From CAYPAV01 sp964408805 (GTDB taxonomy: Bacteria; Pseudomonadota; Alphaproteobacteria; UBA8366), in the NCBI GenBank assembly GCA_964408805.1, contig CAYPAV010000007.1, positions 168,318 to 232,317 of the forward strand: a stretch of 64,000 bases of DNA, written 5' to 3'. A program made the position numbers and the translations under genes. Positions 47,143 to 56,623 of the stretch are shown here, piece by piece. The number at the start of each line of letters is the position of its first letter. The stretch's first letter is position 1. The notes under the pieces are model-generated. The model was not told the origin of the DNA. It saw only the letters and a list, made by a program, of their open reading frames with translations, and searched no databases.

Positions 47143-48162
47143 GTGACCGAACGTCGAAATCGAGCCTTGCTCAGCGTCCGGGACCTTCGTGTCGAGTTTC
47201 CGACGCGTCGCGGGACGCTGGTCGCCGTCGACGGCGTTTCCTTCGATATCGCCCCCGGCGAAGTGCTGGGCGTCGTCGGCGAGTCAGGTGCCGGGAAATC
47301 GATGACCGGCAACGCGGTGATAGGGCTCTTGGAACCGCCGGGACGGATCGCGGGCGGGGAAATCCTGCTCGAAGACAAGCGGATCGACGATCTCCCCTAT
47401 GAGGAAATGCGGCGGATCAGGGGGCGCCGCATCGGGGCGATATTCCAGGACCCGCTGACCAGTCTCAATCCCCTCTACACCGTCGGCCGTCAACTCGTCG
47501 AGACGATCATGACCCATCTCGATGCCGGCGAACGCGCGGCCCGAGATCGCGCGGTGGCACTCTTGGAGGAAGTTGGAATTCCAAGTGCGGCCGAACGCAT
47601 CGATCATTATCCTCATCAATTTTCCGGCGGGATGCGGCAGCGGGTCGTCATCGCCTTGGCGCTTTGCGCGGAGCCCAGACTGATCATCGCGGACGAGCCG
47701 ACGACGGCGCTCGACGTGTCGATCCAGGCTCAGATCATCACGCTTTTGAAGCGTCTTTGCCGAGAACACGGTACCGCGGTCATGCTGGTAACCCACGACA
47801 TGGGGGTGATCGCCGAGACCGCCGATCGGGTTGCCGTAATGTATGCCGGGCGCATCGTTGAAATCGGCGGCGTTCACGACGTTATTAAGAACGCCCAGCA
47901 CCCGTACACGCACGGTTTGATGGGCTCGATTCCGGTGATCGGCCATGATGTCGCCCGACTGATCCAGATCGAGGGCGCGATGCCGCGGTTGACGGAAATT
48001 CCTGCGGGGTGCGCCTTTAACCCGCGCTGCGGCGAGGCGGGTGCGCGCTGCCGCAGCGAGCGACCCATTCTGGAGCCGGCGGGATCGTCGCGCGTTGCCT
48101 GCTGGAAATTCGATGCCGAGGGAACAGGTGCCGTCGGGCCGGCGGAGAGGGTCGATGCCTGA
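47143..48162 (+). CDS. ABC transporter ATPase (DppD type)
   Basis: A 339-residue ATPase with Walker A GESGAGKSMTG, signature FSGGMRQR, Walker B LIIADEPTTALD and the oligopeptide-transporter C-terminal Cys-containing region (AGCAFNPRCGEAGARCRSERP). It overlaps the next ATPase gene by 8 bp. Confidence 0.9.
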   Translation: MTERRNRALLSVRDLRVEFPTRRGTLVAVDGVSFDIAPGEVLGVVGESGAGKSMTGNAVIGLLEPPGRIAGGEILLEDKRIDDLPYEEMRRIRGRRIGAIFQDPLTSLNPLYTVGRQLVETIMTHLDAGERAARDRAVALLEEVGIPSAAERIDHYPHQFSGGMRQRVVIALALCAEPRLIIADEPTTALDVSIQAQIITLLKRLCREHGTAVMLVTHDMGVIAETADRVAVMYAGRIVEIGGVHDVIKNAQHPYTHGLMGSIPVIGHDVARLIQIEGAMPRLTEIPAGCAFNPRCGEAGARCRSERPILEPAGSSRVACWKFDAEGTGAVGPAERVDA

Positions 48163-49165
48163 GACGCCGCTGCTACGGGTCCGAAATCTCACCCGCTATT
48201 TCGATGTGTCGCCGCCCCTGTTGAACCGGGTCTTGGAGGGGCGGGGGCAGCAGATCGTGCGGGCCGTCGACGGCATTGGTTTCGACGTTGAACGCGGCAA
48301 GACCTTGTCCCTCGTGGGCGAATCCGGCTGCGGTAAATCGACAGTGGCGCGGCTGGTCGTCGGTTTGTTCCCACCGACCGACGGGTCGGTCGAATTCGAC
48401 GGCGATGATCTCTCGGTTGTTGCGTCCGGGCGGGAGCAGCGGCGGCTTCGCGGTCGGATGCAGATGATCTTCCAGGACCCGTATGCCTCGCTCAATCCCC
48501 GCTGGCGGGTGCTCGACGTGGTGGCCGAGCCCATTCGGCACAAGGGCTTGTTGAAGTCGGGGCGAGAGGTTACCGAACGCGTTGGCGAATTGCTGACCCA
48601 GGTCGGTCTGTCGCCCGATGACGGCGCGAAGTATCCGCACGAATTCTCGGGCGGCCAGCGCCAGCGCATTTCGATCGCGCGCGCCCTTGCGGGCGACCCG
48701 GACTTCCTCGTCTGTGATGAGCCGACCTCCGCGCTCGACGTGTCCGTGCAGGCACAGATCCTCAATCTGCTGCGGGATTTGCAGAAGAAGTTCGGGCTGA
48801 CCTACCTTTTCATCAGTCACGATCTCGCCGTCGTTTATCACGTCTCAGACCGGATCGGGGTCATGTATCTGGGGCGCATATGCGAATTGGCGGATACCAG
48901 GGCCTTGTTCGACCGACCGCGTCATCCCTATACGCGCTTTCTCCTGGACGCGATCCCGGATCTCGATATGTCGGGGCGGGCGCGCACGCCGGTCGCGGGC
49001 GAGGTCCCGAGCCCGATCAAGCCGCCTTCCGGCTGCACCTTCCATCCCCGCTGCCCCTTCGCAGAAGAGCGCTGCAAACGCGAGCGCCCGGAACTGATCG
49101 AAGCGGAGGAGACCCTCGTCGCTTGCCATGGCGTCGAGGAGGGACGGCTGGAAGGTTTGATGTGA
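48155..49165 (+). CDS. ABC transporter ATPase (DppF type)
   Basis: A 336-residue ATPase with Walker A GESGCGKSTVAR, signature FSGGQRQR and Walker B FLVCDEPTSALD, ending in SGCTFHPRCPFAEERCKRERP. The ATG at 48155 is preceded by GGCGGAGAGGG; the longer frame from 48041 is rejected. It completes the transporter. Confidence 0.9.
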   Translation: MPETPLLRVRNLTRYFDVSPPLLNRVLEGRGQQIVRAVDGIGFDVERGKTLSLVGESGCGKSTVARLVVGLFPPTDGSVEFDGDDLSVVASGREQRRLRGRMQMIFQDPYASLNPRWRVLDVVAEPIRHKGLLKSGREVTERVGELLTQVGLSPDDGAKYPHEFSGGQRQRISIARALAGDPDFLVCDEPTSALDVSVQAQILNLLRDLQKKFGLTYLFISHDLAVVYHVSDRIGVMYLGRICELADTRALFDRPRHPYTRFLLDAIPDLDMSGRARTPVAGEVPSPIKPPSGCTFHPRCPFAEERCKRERPELIEAEETLVACHGVEEGRLEGLM

Positions 49166-49194
49166 AAATTTATGAAATGGATGGGAGTTGAGGC

Positions 49195-50376
49195 ATGGCG
49201 ATGCTTTTTTCCGGCGGGTTGGTTTTCGGCGATGGCGGCGAACTGCTCGAGGACCACGGCGTTCTGGTCGAAGACGGGCGGATCAAGCGACTCGCACCAA
49301 CCGCCGAGTTCAATGGGTTCGCGGGCGAGACCGTCGACACTTCGGGCGGCACCCTTCTGCCCGGACTTTTCGATTGCCATGTTCACCTCTGCTATGACGG
49401 CGCGCCCGATCCGTTCGTCTCGATGGACAAGCTGACGGACGCGGAGATCACCATGCGCGCCCTCGCCAACGCGCAATCCATCCTGCGCGGCGGCGTGACC
49501 TCGACCCGCGATTGCGGCGGCAAGGATTTTCTCGAATTCGCGGTTCGGGACACCTGCAACGCCGGGACTTTCGTTGGGCCGACCATACATGCGGCGGGCC
49601 GGATGATTTGCATGACCGGTGGGCACGGCAACCGCATCGGCCGGATCGCCGACGGCTGCGACGAAGTCGTGAAGGCGGTGCGGGAACAGATCCATGCGGG
49701 CTCGGATTTCGTCAAGATCATGGCGACGGGAGGCGTCATGACGCCGGGCGTGGACCCGCAAGACGCCCACTACAGTCCGGAGGAGATGGCGGCCGGCATT
49801 GGCGAGGCGAAGCGCTTTCACCGCCACACCGCGAGCCATGCTCAAGGCCGTGACGGAATCTTGAATGCGGTCCGCGGCGGTATCGATTCGATCGAGCACG
49901 GCATCTTCATGGACGATGTCTGCTGCGAGGAGATGCTGGCGGGCGGCACCTACCTGGTACCGACCATTTCGGCGCTGCAGAATATTTTACGGAATGCCGA
50001 CAAGGGCATTCCGGATTATGCGGTCCAGAAGACGCTGATGGTGGCCGAACACCATACGCGATCGATCGTCATGTACTACGAGGCCGGCGGCAGGATCGTC
50101 ATGGGAACGGATGCGGGAACACCCTTCAACCTGCATGGAGAGAACGCGCGCGAGCTGGAATACATGGTGGATCTCGGTCTCAAACCGGTCGATACGTTGA
50201 TCGCCGCCACCGCGAATGCCGCCGATCTCGTCCGGGACGAGGATCGCGGCCGGATCAAGGAAGGGGCCATTGCGGACCTGCTCGTCGTCGACGGCAATCC
50301 GGTCTCTGACATCGCTATGGCGGCCCGCGCGGAGAATCACCGGATGGTCGTCAAGAACGGCGTTCGGGTGGCGTAG
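49195..50376 (+). CDS. Amidohydrolase (imidazolonepropionase/prolidase-like)
   Basis: A 393-residue amidohydrolase. Metal ligands and catalytic residues: HVH in FDCHVHLCYD, the Lys of VKIMATGGVM, His in HRHTASHAQG and SIEHG, and the Asp of MGTDAGTPF. The family hydrolyses amide or cyclic substrates, and many of these homologues are Xaa-Pro dipeptidases. It follows the ABC transporter by 29 bp in the same direction, so it may process the imported peptide or amide. Confidence 0.85.
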   Translation: MAMLFSGGLVFGDGGELLEDHGVLVEDGRIKRLAPTAEFNGFAGETVDTSGGTLLPGLFDCHVHLCYDGAPDPFVSMDKLTDAEITMRALANAQSILRGGVTSTRDCGGKDFLEFAVRDTCNAGTFVGPTIHAAGRMICMTGGHGNRIGRIADGCDEVVKAVREQIHAGSDFVKIMATGGVMTPGVDPQDAHYSPEEMAAGIGEAKRFHRHTASHAQGRDGILNAVRGGIDSIEHGIFMDDVCCEEMLAGGTYLVPTISALQNILRNADKGIPDYAVQKTLMVAEHHTRSIVMYYEAGGRIVMGTDAGTPFNLHGENARELEYMVDLGLKPVDTLIAATANAADLVRDEDRGRIKEGAIADLLVVDGNPVSDIAMAARAENHRMVVKNGVRVA

Positions 50377-50394
50377 GTATCGGGAGCCGGCCCC

Positions 50395-51402
50395 TCAGGC
50401 CGCGTGGCTTTTCTCGATCTTCATGGCGATGTGTTCGCCCGCGGTGACGGGCGGGTAGCGCGCGGGCTCGTCGGCGGCGCGGCAAGTAGGGAAGCATTCG
50501 ATGGCCGCGTCGAAATTCGGATGCATGAAATAGCCAATCGATTGGCGCCGGCTCATCGCATCCGCGAGGTTCGGCGGGTTCGCCACCCGGTGCATGGTCG
50601 AGGTCCAGCGGTCGTTGGTCCAGCGCGCCATCATGTCGCCGAGATTGATCACGAACTCATCCGGTGCGGCCTGGATCGGGACCCAGCAATCGTCCGGCAT
50701 GCGCACCTCGAGTCCGCCCGCGGCCTCGGTCATGGCGAGTATGGTCATGGCGCCGAAATCCGTATGGGCGCCGGTGCGAAGCTGGTTCGCCAACGGCGGC
50801 TCCGCCAGGGCTGGGTAATGGTGGCAGCTCAATATCGAAAAGTGGCGGTCGATCTTGTCGGCGAAATGATCCTCGGGCATCTCCAGCGCCACCGCGAAGA
50901 TACGGAGAAGATCGGCCGACAGCCGCTCGAACCCGCGATAGAGTTTGACCACCGCATCGTCGACGCCGGCCGGTTCGTCGGGGAGAGTGTTCGGCCAGTA
51001 GGCGGGTTGGGCTTCCGCCAGTTCGGCGTAATGGGCGCGGTGATCTTCAATGGGGCCGATGAACACGGTCTCGCGGAGGTCGGGCGGAATATTATTATCC
51101 AGCGTGTGCGCCAGACCCCGGCTGGCGACCGCATGGTAGCCGCGCTGCTTCGAGGGGCCGGTCGGGTGCCATCGGTCCTTCGTCGCTTGCGGAAGGTCGA
51201 AAAATTCACGGGTCAACTCGAAGGCGTGCATGAGATCGTCGAGGGGGAAACCGTGGCCCTTGATCAACAGAAAACCGAGATCCCGGCAGGCGTCGGAGAC
51301 GGCATCGGCGACCGCGCGTTTGCCGGCGGGATCACCCGAAAGAAAGGGCGAGATATCAAGGGCCGGGATGCTGGCCGGGCCGTTATCTTGGACAGCGGAC
51401 AT
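50395..51402 (-). CDS. 2-Oxoglutarate/Fe(II)-dependent oxygenase (isopenicillin N synthase family)
   Basis: A 335-residue protein with the Fe(II) facial triad HTD in GAHTDFGAMTIL, the distal His in TSTMHRV, and RQSIGYFMHPN carrying the cosubstrate Arg. An N-terminal DIOX_N region begins at IPALDISPFL. It would hydroxylate or desaturate a small molecule. The ATG at 51402 is preceded by AGGAGATC. It is convergent with the amidohydrolase and co-directional with the NMT1-like gene. Confidence 0.86.
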   Translation of the reverse strand: MSAVQDNGPASIPALDISPFLSGDPAGKRAVADAVSDACRDLGFLLIKGHGFPLDDLMHAFELTREFFDLPQATKDRWHPTGPSKQRGYHAVASRGLAHTLDNNIPPDLRETVFIGPIEDHRAHYAELAEAQPAYWPNTLPDEPAGVDDAVVKLYRGFERLSADLLRIFAVALEMPEDHFADKIDRHFSILSCHHYPALAEPPLANQLRTGAHTDFGAMTILAMTEAAGGLEVRMPDDCWVPIQAAPDEFVINLGDMMARWTNDRWTSTMHRVANPPNLADAMSRRQSIGYFMHPNFDAAIECFPTCRAADEPARYPPVTAGEHIAMKIEKSHAA

Positions 51403-51429
51403 AGTGATCTCCTGCCTCATGTTGGGTCA

Positions 51430-52356
51430 TCATTTCGGCAAAGGCAAATCGGGGGTTGTCTCGGAAAGCTCCGCATCGACGAGCCGGTCGTAAGACGGGT
51501 CGCGCGAAATCAACCCGCCCGAGAGAAGCGCCGCCTTCAGGCGCACGAAGGCTTCGGGCGGCAGGGCCGGGGTTTTCGCCCAGAGACCGGAGGCGCGATA
51601 TCCCTTGATCATCCGGGTTAGCCGTCTCGTGGGAAGATCGGGAAAGAAACCGGCGATCGTCTTCGCGATTGTCGTTGGCGTCTCCGCATGCAGGACTTGC
51701 TGTGCGCGGAAAATTCCCCGAACCAACGCGCGGCAGACGTCTCGTTCCCGTTCCGCGAAATCCTGCGTCGTGTAAAAAGTCGTATAGGCGATGTCGCCCC
51801 GGGCGGCGAAACGGTGCCAGATATGACCTTCCCCCGCGCTAACCAACGCTTCCGCATAAGGCTCGAACACCTGTATCACGTCGACCTCGCCCGCTTTCAA
51901 GGCGGCGACGTTCTCGGCCATCGGACGGTCGGTCGTCCGGTTGAGTTCGGAAGGCGCGATCCCGGCTCTGGCGAGGTCGTCCTGAAAAGTCAGCCAGGGG
52001 GTCGGGACCTCGCAGGCGACCGCCACCCGAAGCCCGTCCAGATCGGCGAAGCGAAAGCGCGATTTCCGTTTATGGCCGACGAGGATGAAGGGATCGCGGG
52101 CCACCACTTGGCCGAAACAAACCAAGGGACAATCCCGGTCGGCATCATGGTGATGCATCACCCGCATCGGCCCGCCCCAGGAGACATCCGCCCGGCCATC
52201 AAGAAGCGCCAGCGGCGTTTGCGACGTCTCCGGCGAGGTTTCGACTGCGACGTCCACCCCTTCGGCGGCCCAATCGCCGCGCGCGATCGCGAGATAGAAG
52301 GGGACGTACGGCACCGCGCGCAGGTTTTCGTAAAGGGTGATCCGCGGTCCCGTCAT
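51430..52356 (-). CDS. NMT1/THI5-like substrate-binding protein without signal peptide
   Basis: A 308-residue protein of the NMT1/THI5-like fold (ITLYENLRAVPYVPFYLAIARGDWAAEGVDV, then ADVSWGGPMRVMHHHDAD, and GEVDVIQVFEPYAEALVSAGEG). Family members bind pyrimidine-like, sulfonate or aromatic ligands, usually as periplasmic receptors. No signal peptide is seen at the start chosen (ATG 52356, 16 bp after the Rieske stop), so a cytoplasmic or sensing role is possible. No permease or ATPase partner lies next to it. Confidence 0.78.
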   Translation of the reverse strand: MTGPRITLYENLRAVPYVPFYLAIARGDWAAEGVDVAVETSPETSQTPLALLDGRADVSWGGPMRVMHHHDADRDCPLVCFGQVVARDPFILVGHKRKSRFRFADLDGLRVAVACEVPTPWLTFQDDLARAGIAPSELNRTTDRPMAENVAALKAGEVDVIQVFEPYAEALVSAGEGHIWHRFAARGDIAYTTFYTTQDFAERERDVCRALVRGIFRAQQVLHAETPTTIAKTIAGFFPDLPTRRLTRMIKGYRASGLWAKTPALPPEAFVRLKAALLSGGLISRDPSYDRLVDAELSETTPDLPLPK

Positions 52357-52372
52357 GCCGTCGATATCCCGA

Positions 52373-53719
52373 TCAATCGGGAAACTTCGCGCTGACTTCG
52401 CGGCGAATGAATTCTGTCCGGTCGTCGCCTTCGTAGACGTCGGCGGCAAAATAGATGTCCGCCACGGCGCGTTGAATGCGGTCGATCAATGCCCGGTCGT
52501 CGACATTGTCCTTCGGCACCCGAACGATGGTGTCGCCGCCGTAGGTATGGAGCGGCTTTTCCGGCGTACCCTTCGGAATGGTGATTTTCTCGCCGTTGGC
52601 GACGGCGCGGATGTCGCGCCTTAGCCGGGCCCGGAGCATGGCGACACCTTCATCGGTCGTACCCAAATATTCGCGCTTGTGAACGTTCATCGGGCCCTGG
52701 CTGCTCCAGGCCTCCCAGTCGCCGGGGTTGTTGCGCATCTCTTCGCGGGACCGATGCGCCGTTTGACCGTAGAAATCGACATTCTCCCAGCCGACCTCGT
52801 CACGGTTGCCTTGGCGGAGAACCTCGTCCTTGTCGTTGAAGTGGCGCCAGCCAAACTTCCGGGCGTTAGTGTCATCGATCGGCACGACCCATTTCGTGAG
52901 GCTGGTGCGACCGAAGATCTGGGGGTTGCTCAAGACCTTAAACATGCCGCCGTTCTGCGCCATGCTGGGGGTGAAATGGTCGTGGAAGCGGACCATCACG
53001 AGGTCGTCCTTCCGCCGGGAATGGCTGTAGACGATCCCTTCCGGCCGGGGATGGTAGGCCACGACCGGGAGCTCGACGAAATGCTCCAGCCCGGGAAATT
53101 GCGGTCCGTTGACGCGTCCATGCAGGAAGACGCTGTGATGCGGATCGACTGCGTTTTCGCTCTCCTGCAGCCAATTGCAGGGGGAGTGGAGAGAATAAGG
53201 AACCAGATCATGGTCCGGAATGCTCATCGAATCGAGATAGGTGAAGTCCGGTTTCTCCTCGGGCGGACCCATATAGGCGAAGATCAGACCCAGATGCTCC
53301 TCCACCGGATAGGCGCCTTGGCAGATCTCGTGGCGGATCTGGCTGTCTTCGGGTTCGCCGGGTGTCTCCAGGATCGTGCCGTCCACGTCGAACTGCCAAC
53401 CATGATAGCAGCAGCGAATGCCGCGCTGTTCGATGCGGCCGTATTCCAGCGAGGCCCGGCGATGTGCACAGTGCTTGTGCAACAGGCCGACGCGCCCTTC
53501 GAGATCTCGGAAGATGACGAGATCCTCGCCAAGAATACGGATCGGTTCCGGCAGGTCACCCAATTGCTCGGCCATGGCGACCGGCTGCCAGAAACGCCGG
53601 AAGTACTCCCCGCCCGGCGTGCCGGGCCCAACCTGAAGAAGTTCCAGATCCGGCTCCAAGGGCTGGTTGATCGCGTAGCCGTCATTCGGGCGTGTCGACC
53701 ATCTGACATCTTCCGCCAT
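52373..53719 (-). CDS. Rieske non-heme iron ring-hydroxylating oxygenase (large subunit type)
   Basis: A 448-residue oxygenase with Rieske motifs CAH and CCYH (about 85-110) and a mononuclear iron motif in NAVDPHHSVFLHG. Similar proteins are single-component phthalate- or vanillate-type oxygenases that need a separate reductase. The start is supported by AGGAGGTC. It is divergent from UbiD across 109 bp. It may make the hydroxy-aromatic that UbiD decarboxylates, though the substrate is unknown and no ferredoxin reductase is seen nearby. Confidence 0.88.
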   Translation of the reverse strand: MAEDVRWSTRPNDGYAINQPLEPDLELLQVGPGTPGGEYFRRFWQPVAMAEQLGDLPEPIRILGEDLVIFRDLEGRVGLLHKHCAHRRASLEYGRIEQRGIRCCYHGWQFDVDGTILETPGEPEDSQIRHEICQGAYPVEEHLGLIFAYMGPPEEKPDFTYLDSMSIPDHDLVPYSLHSPCNWLQESENAVDPHHSVFLHGRVNGPQFPGLEHFVELPVVAYHPRPEGIVYSHSRRKDDLVMVRFHDHFTPSMAQNGGMFKVLSNPQIFGRTSLTKWVVPIDDTNARKFGWRHFNDKDEVLRQGNRDEVGWENVDFYGQTAHRSREEMRNNPGDWEAWSSQGPMNVHKREYLGTTDEGVAMLRARLRRDIRAVANGEKITIPKGTPEKPLHTYGGDTIVRVPKDNVDDRALIDRIQRAVADIYFAADVYEGDDRTEFIRREVSAKFPD

Positions 53720-53764
53720 GCAAGACCTCCTAAATGCCGCGCGATTGTCGCATATGGCGCATCG

Positions 53765-53780
53765 TTTCGATTGAACGAAA
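53765..53780. promoter_or_regulatory. Inverted repeat in the divergent Rieske/UbiD promoter region
   Basis: TTTCG-ATTGAA-CGAAA lies in the 109-bp gap between the two divergent genes and is a candidate operator; a second imperfect palindrome centred on CATATG is at 53,751-53,756. Confidence 0.3.
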
Positions 53781-53828
53781 TCAATTGCCGTTGCATTTTC
53801 ATTTGGAGCTTCGAGGGGAGAAAGCCAT

Positions 53829-55358
53829 ATGAGCGCACCGCCAAACCCGCCAAACCCGTCGATTGGCGATAACAAAGGCGCACCCCGTGACCTTCGCGAT
53901 TGGCTCGACCGGGTCGAGGCGGATGGCGGCCTGCATCATGTGACGGCGCCCGTGAGCGCCCGGGAGGAACTTTCCGCATTGACCTATATGGTCGCCCAGG
54001 ACGAGGCGTCGCCGGCACTCATGTTCGAGAATATCGTCGGTGACGAGTCCGGGGTTCGTGTCCTCAGCAATATGCTGGGCGCCAGCAGGCGTCGTTTCGC
54101 GCTGGCGCTGGGGCTCGACCCGGATCTCTCGACGACCGGGTTGATCGAGGAGATGCGCGGGCGCGGTAGCGACCGGATCGAACCAACGACGGTTTCGCGG
54201 GAGGATGCGCCGGTCGGCGAGGTCGTTTTGACCGGCGACGACATCGATCTCACCAAACTGCCTGTGCCGCGATTTTGGCCGAAGGACGGCGGCGACTACA
54301 TCGGCACCGGCGATATCACGCTGACCCGCGATCCCGAGACCGGCCGGATAAATGTCGGTTGCTATCGCCAGATGCTGCAGGGGCCGCGCCGTGTGGGCAT
54401 GTATTGTTCGCCCGGCAAGCACGGGCTGCTCGACCGCGAGGCCTGGTGGGCGAGGGGGGAGCCCTGCGAGGTCGTGGCGGCCTACGGCATCGATCCGGTG
54501 CCCTTCATGGTCGCCGCGCAATCCTACGGGGCCGAGGTCTCGGAACTCGACATCATCGGCGGATTGCTCGGGGCACCGATGGAGCTCTGCGAGGGGGTGG
54601 CGGGCTCGCTCCCCATTCCGGCTCGCGCCGAGATCGTGATCGAAGGCACGGTCAGTGCCGAGGACGTTGCCCTGGAGGGGCCCTTGGGAGAATTCACCGG
54701 CTATTACGGGCGGCCCGAATCGCCGCAGCCCGTGATCACCGTGAATGCGCTACACATGCGCCGGAACCCGATCATGACGGCGGCGGTCATGGCGGATTAT
54801 CCGGCCTGCGAAATAGGCGCCTATTATGCGATCATGCGGTCGGCCGCGATCTGGGACGATATGGAGCGCTTTGGAATTCCGGGTGTCGAAGGTGTCTATT
54901 GCCACCCGGCGGCGGCATCGGGCTGGGGCATGACGGTCGTTTCGCTTCGCCAAAGGCATGCCGGTCACGTGGCCCGCGCGCTGGCGGCGGCGGCGCAGTG
55001 TCCGGCCGGCGCTTATTTCACGAAATGGATCATAGCCGTCGACGAGGATGTCGACCCGACCGACATGAACCAGGTTTTATGGGCGCTTTCGACACGCTGC
55101 AATCCGATCGATGATATCGATATTCAGCGGAAAACCTGGTCGACCGGCCTCGATCCCAGCCAAAACCCGCCGGAGCTCCGCCCCTACGGGTCGAAGGCGA
55201 TGATCGATGCCTGCAAGCCGCATCCGCACTTGGCGGATTTCCCCGCCCGGACGATGATCCGCGACGACGTCCGCGAACGCCTGGCCGCGCGCTGGGCGGA
55301 GCTCGACCTGCCGGGCGAGCCGCCCTCCGTGCCGACCCTCGATGAGGTTGAGAGCTGA
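53829..55358 (+). CDS. UbiD-family decarboxylase
   Basis: A 509-residue protein with UbiD motifs: CYRQMLQGPRRVGMYCSPGKHG and EGPLGEFTGYYG, with the conserved Glu needed for prenylated-FMN chemistry, and LRQRHAGHVARAL. UbiD enzymes reversibly decarboxylate aromatic or unsaturated acids with prFMN. No UbiX, the prFMN maker, is in the window. A GGGGAG precedes the ATG. It probably starts the plus arm of the catabolic locus. Confidence 0.88.
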   Translation: MSAPPNPPNPSIGDNKGAPRDLRDWLDRVEADGGLHHVTAPVSAREELSALTYMVAQDEASPALMFENIVGDESGVRVLSNMLGASRRRFALALGLDPDLSTTGLIEEMRGRGSDRIEPTTVSREDAPVGEVVLTGDDIDLTKLPVPRFWPKDGGDYIGTGDITLTRDPETGRINVGCYRQMLQGPRRVGMYCSPGKHGLLDREAWWARGEPCEVVAAYGIDPVPFMVAAQSYGAEVSELDIIGGLLGAPMELCEGVAGSLPIPARAEIVIEGTVSAEDVALEGPLGEFTGYYGRPESPQPVITVNALHMRRNPIMTAAVMADYPACEIGAYYAIMRSAAIWDDMERFGIPGVEGVYCHPAAASGWGMTVVSLRQRHAGHVARALAAAAQCPAGAYFTKWIIAVDEDVDPTDMNQVLWALSTRCNPIDDIDIQRKTWSTGLDPSQNPPELRPYGSKAMIDACKPHPHLADFPARTMIRDDVRERLAARWAELDLPGEPPSVPTLDEVES

Positions 55359-55475
55359 GCCCTTCCGGCTCGCTTTCACTGGAAACCTGCCCTACCGCGA
55401 ATAGATTGGTTTGACGAGCCGAGGCGCTTTTGTGCGGAGCGTCTGGAACCTCGGATCGCCTGGAAGGAAGCGTCG

Positions 55476-56606
55476 ATGAATTTCAGTTTCACGGACGAAC
55501 AGCGGGAATTTCGGGGCGTGCTGCGACGCTTCATGGAGGACAAATCTCCGACGACCGAGGTGCGCCGCCTGATGGAGACCGACGAGAGCGGCGATCCCGA
55601 AGTTTGGAAGCAGCTTAGCGGCGATCTCGGATTGACCGCGATCCATATTCCGGAGGAATACGGCGGCGCGGGGTTCGGTTGTGTGGAGTTGGCCATCGTC
55701 GTGGAGGAAATGGGGCGGTCGCTGATCTGCGCGCCCTATTTTTCGTCGATCGTGCTGGCGGCGACCGCGATCATGAACGCCGGGACGGATGATCGGAAGC
55801 AGCAGCTTCTGCCTGACATCGCGGCCGGAGAGACGACGGCCGCACTTGCCTTCACCGAGGAGAACGGGCGCTGGGATGCCGGCGGCGTCGAATTGACGTC
55901 GACATCCGCGAATGGCGGGTTTCGGCTTGATGGGAGCAAGAGCTTCGTTCTTGACGGACACACGGCCGACCTCATTGTGGTGCTGGCGCGCGAGCCGAGA
56001 TCGAGCGGAGAGGCAGGGCTTTCCTTTTTCACGGTCGCAGGCGATGCGAAGGGGCTTGAGCGGGAGTTGCTGAAGACCGCCGACCCCACGAGGAAGCAGG
56101 CGCGATTGCGGTTCGACGGGGTCGAGGCGGAATTGCTCGGTGAGGCGGGAACCGGCGCGTCGGCGCTGGCGAAGACCTTGGACCTGGCCGCGATCTGTCT
56201 CGCCAACGAGATGGTCGGCGGGGCCGAACGCCTTCGAGAGTCGGCGCTTGAATATTCGCTGATGCGGGTCCAGTTCGGGCGCGAGATCGGCTCGTTCCAA
56301 TCGCTGAAGCACAAATCCGCCGATATGTTGCTCGAGGTCGAGCTGGCGAAATCGGCGGCCTATTACGCGGCGGAAGCGGCGGCGGAAGAGGATGACGACG
56401 TATCGGCGCTGGCGTCCCTGGCCAAGGCCGCCGCCGCCGAGGCCTATCTGCAGACCGCGATACACACCATTCAAATTCATGGCGGCATCGGCTTTACCTG
56501 GGATAACGACACCCATCTCTGGTTCAAGCGGGCCAAGAGTTCCGAGGTTTTCCTTGGCGATCCCAGTTATCACCGCGAGCTGCTGATGCAGTGCTGGGAC
56601 GTTTAG
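55476..56606 (+). CDS. Acyl-CoA dehydrogenase
   Basis: A 376-residue acyl-CoA dehydrogenase: N-terminal EEYGGAGFGCVELAIVVEEMG, the FAD-contact ALAFTEENGRWD and C-terminal IQIHGGIGFTWDNDTHLWFKRA. It begins behind GGAAGG. Directly followed by a second, different acyl-CoA dehydrogenase; the two may form a heteromer, as in steroid/side-chain and some aromatic CoA pathways. Confidence 0.88.
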   Translation: MNFSFTDEQREFRGVLRRFMEDKSPTTEVRRLMETDESGDPEVWKQLSGDLGLTAIHIPEEYGGAGFGCVELAIVVEEMGRSLICAPYFSSIVLAATAIMNAGTDDRKQQLLPDIAAGETTAALAFTEENGRWDAGGVELTSTSANGGFRLDGSKSFVLDGHTADLIVVLAREPRSSGEAGLSFFTVAGDAKGLERELLKTADPTRKQARLRFDGVEAELLGEAGTGASALAKTLDLAAICLANEMVGGAERLRESALEYSLMRVQFGREIGSFQSLKHKSADMLLEVELAKSAAYYAAEAAAEEDDDVSALASLAKAAAAEAYLQTAIHTIQIHGGIGFTWDNDTHLWFKRAKSSEVFLGDPSYHRELLMQCWDV

Positions 56607-56623
56607 GGCAAGAGGAGGCGAGC

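Noticed and set aside
49195..50376. Amidohydrolase as histidine-pathway imidazolonepropionase (hutI)
   Set aside because: No other hut gene is nearby and the family is broad, so no gene symbol was given.
50404..51621. Plus-strand frame of 405 codons
   Set aside because: Antisense to the 2OG/Fe(II) oxygenase, which has its full metal triad.
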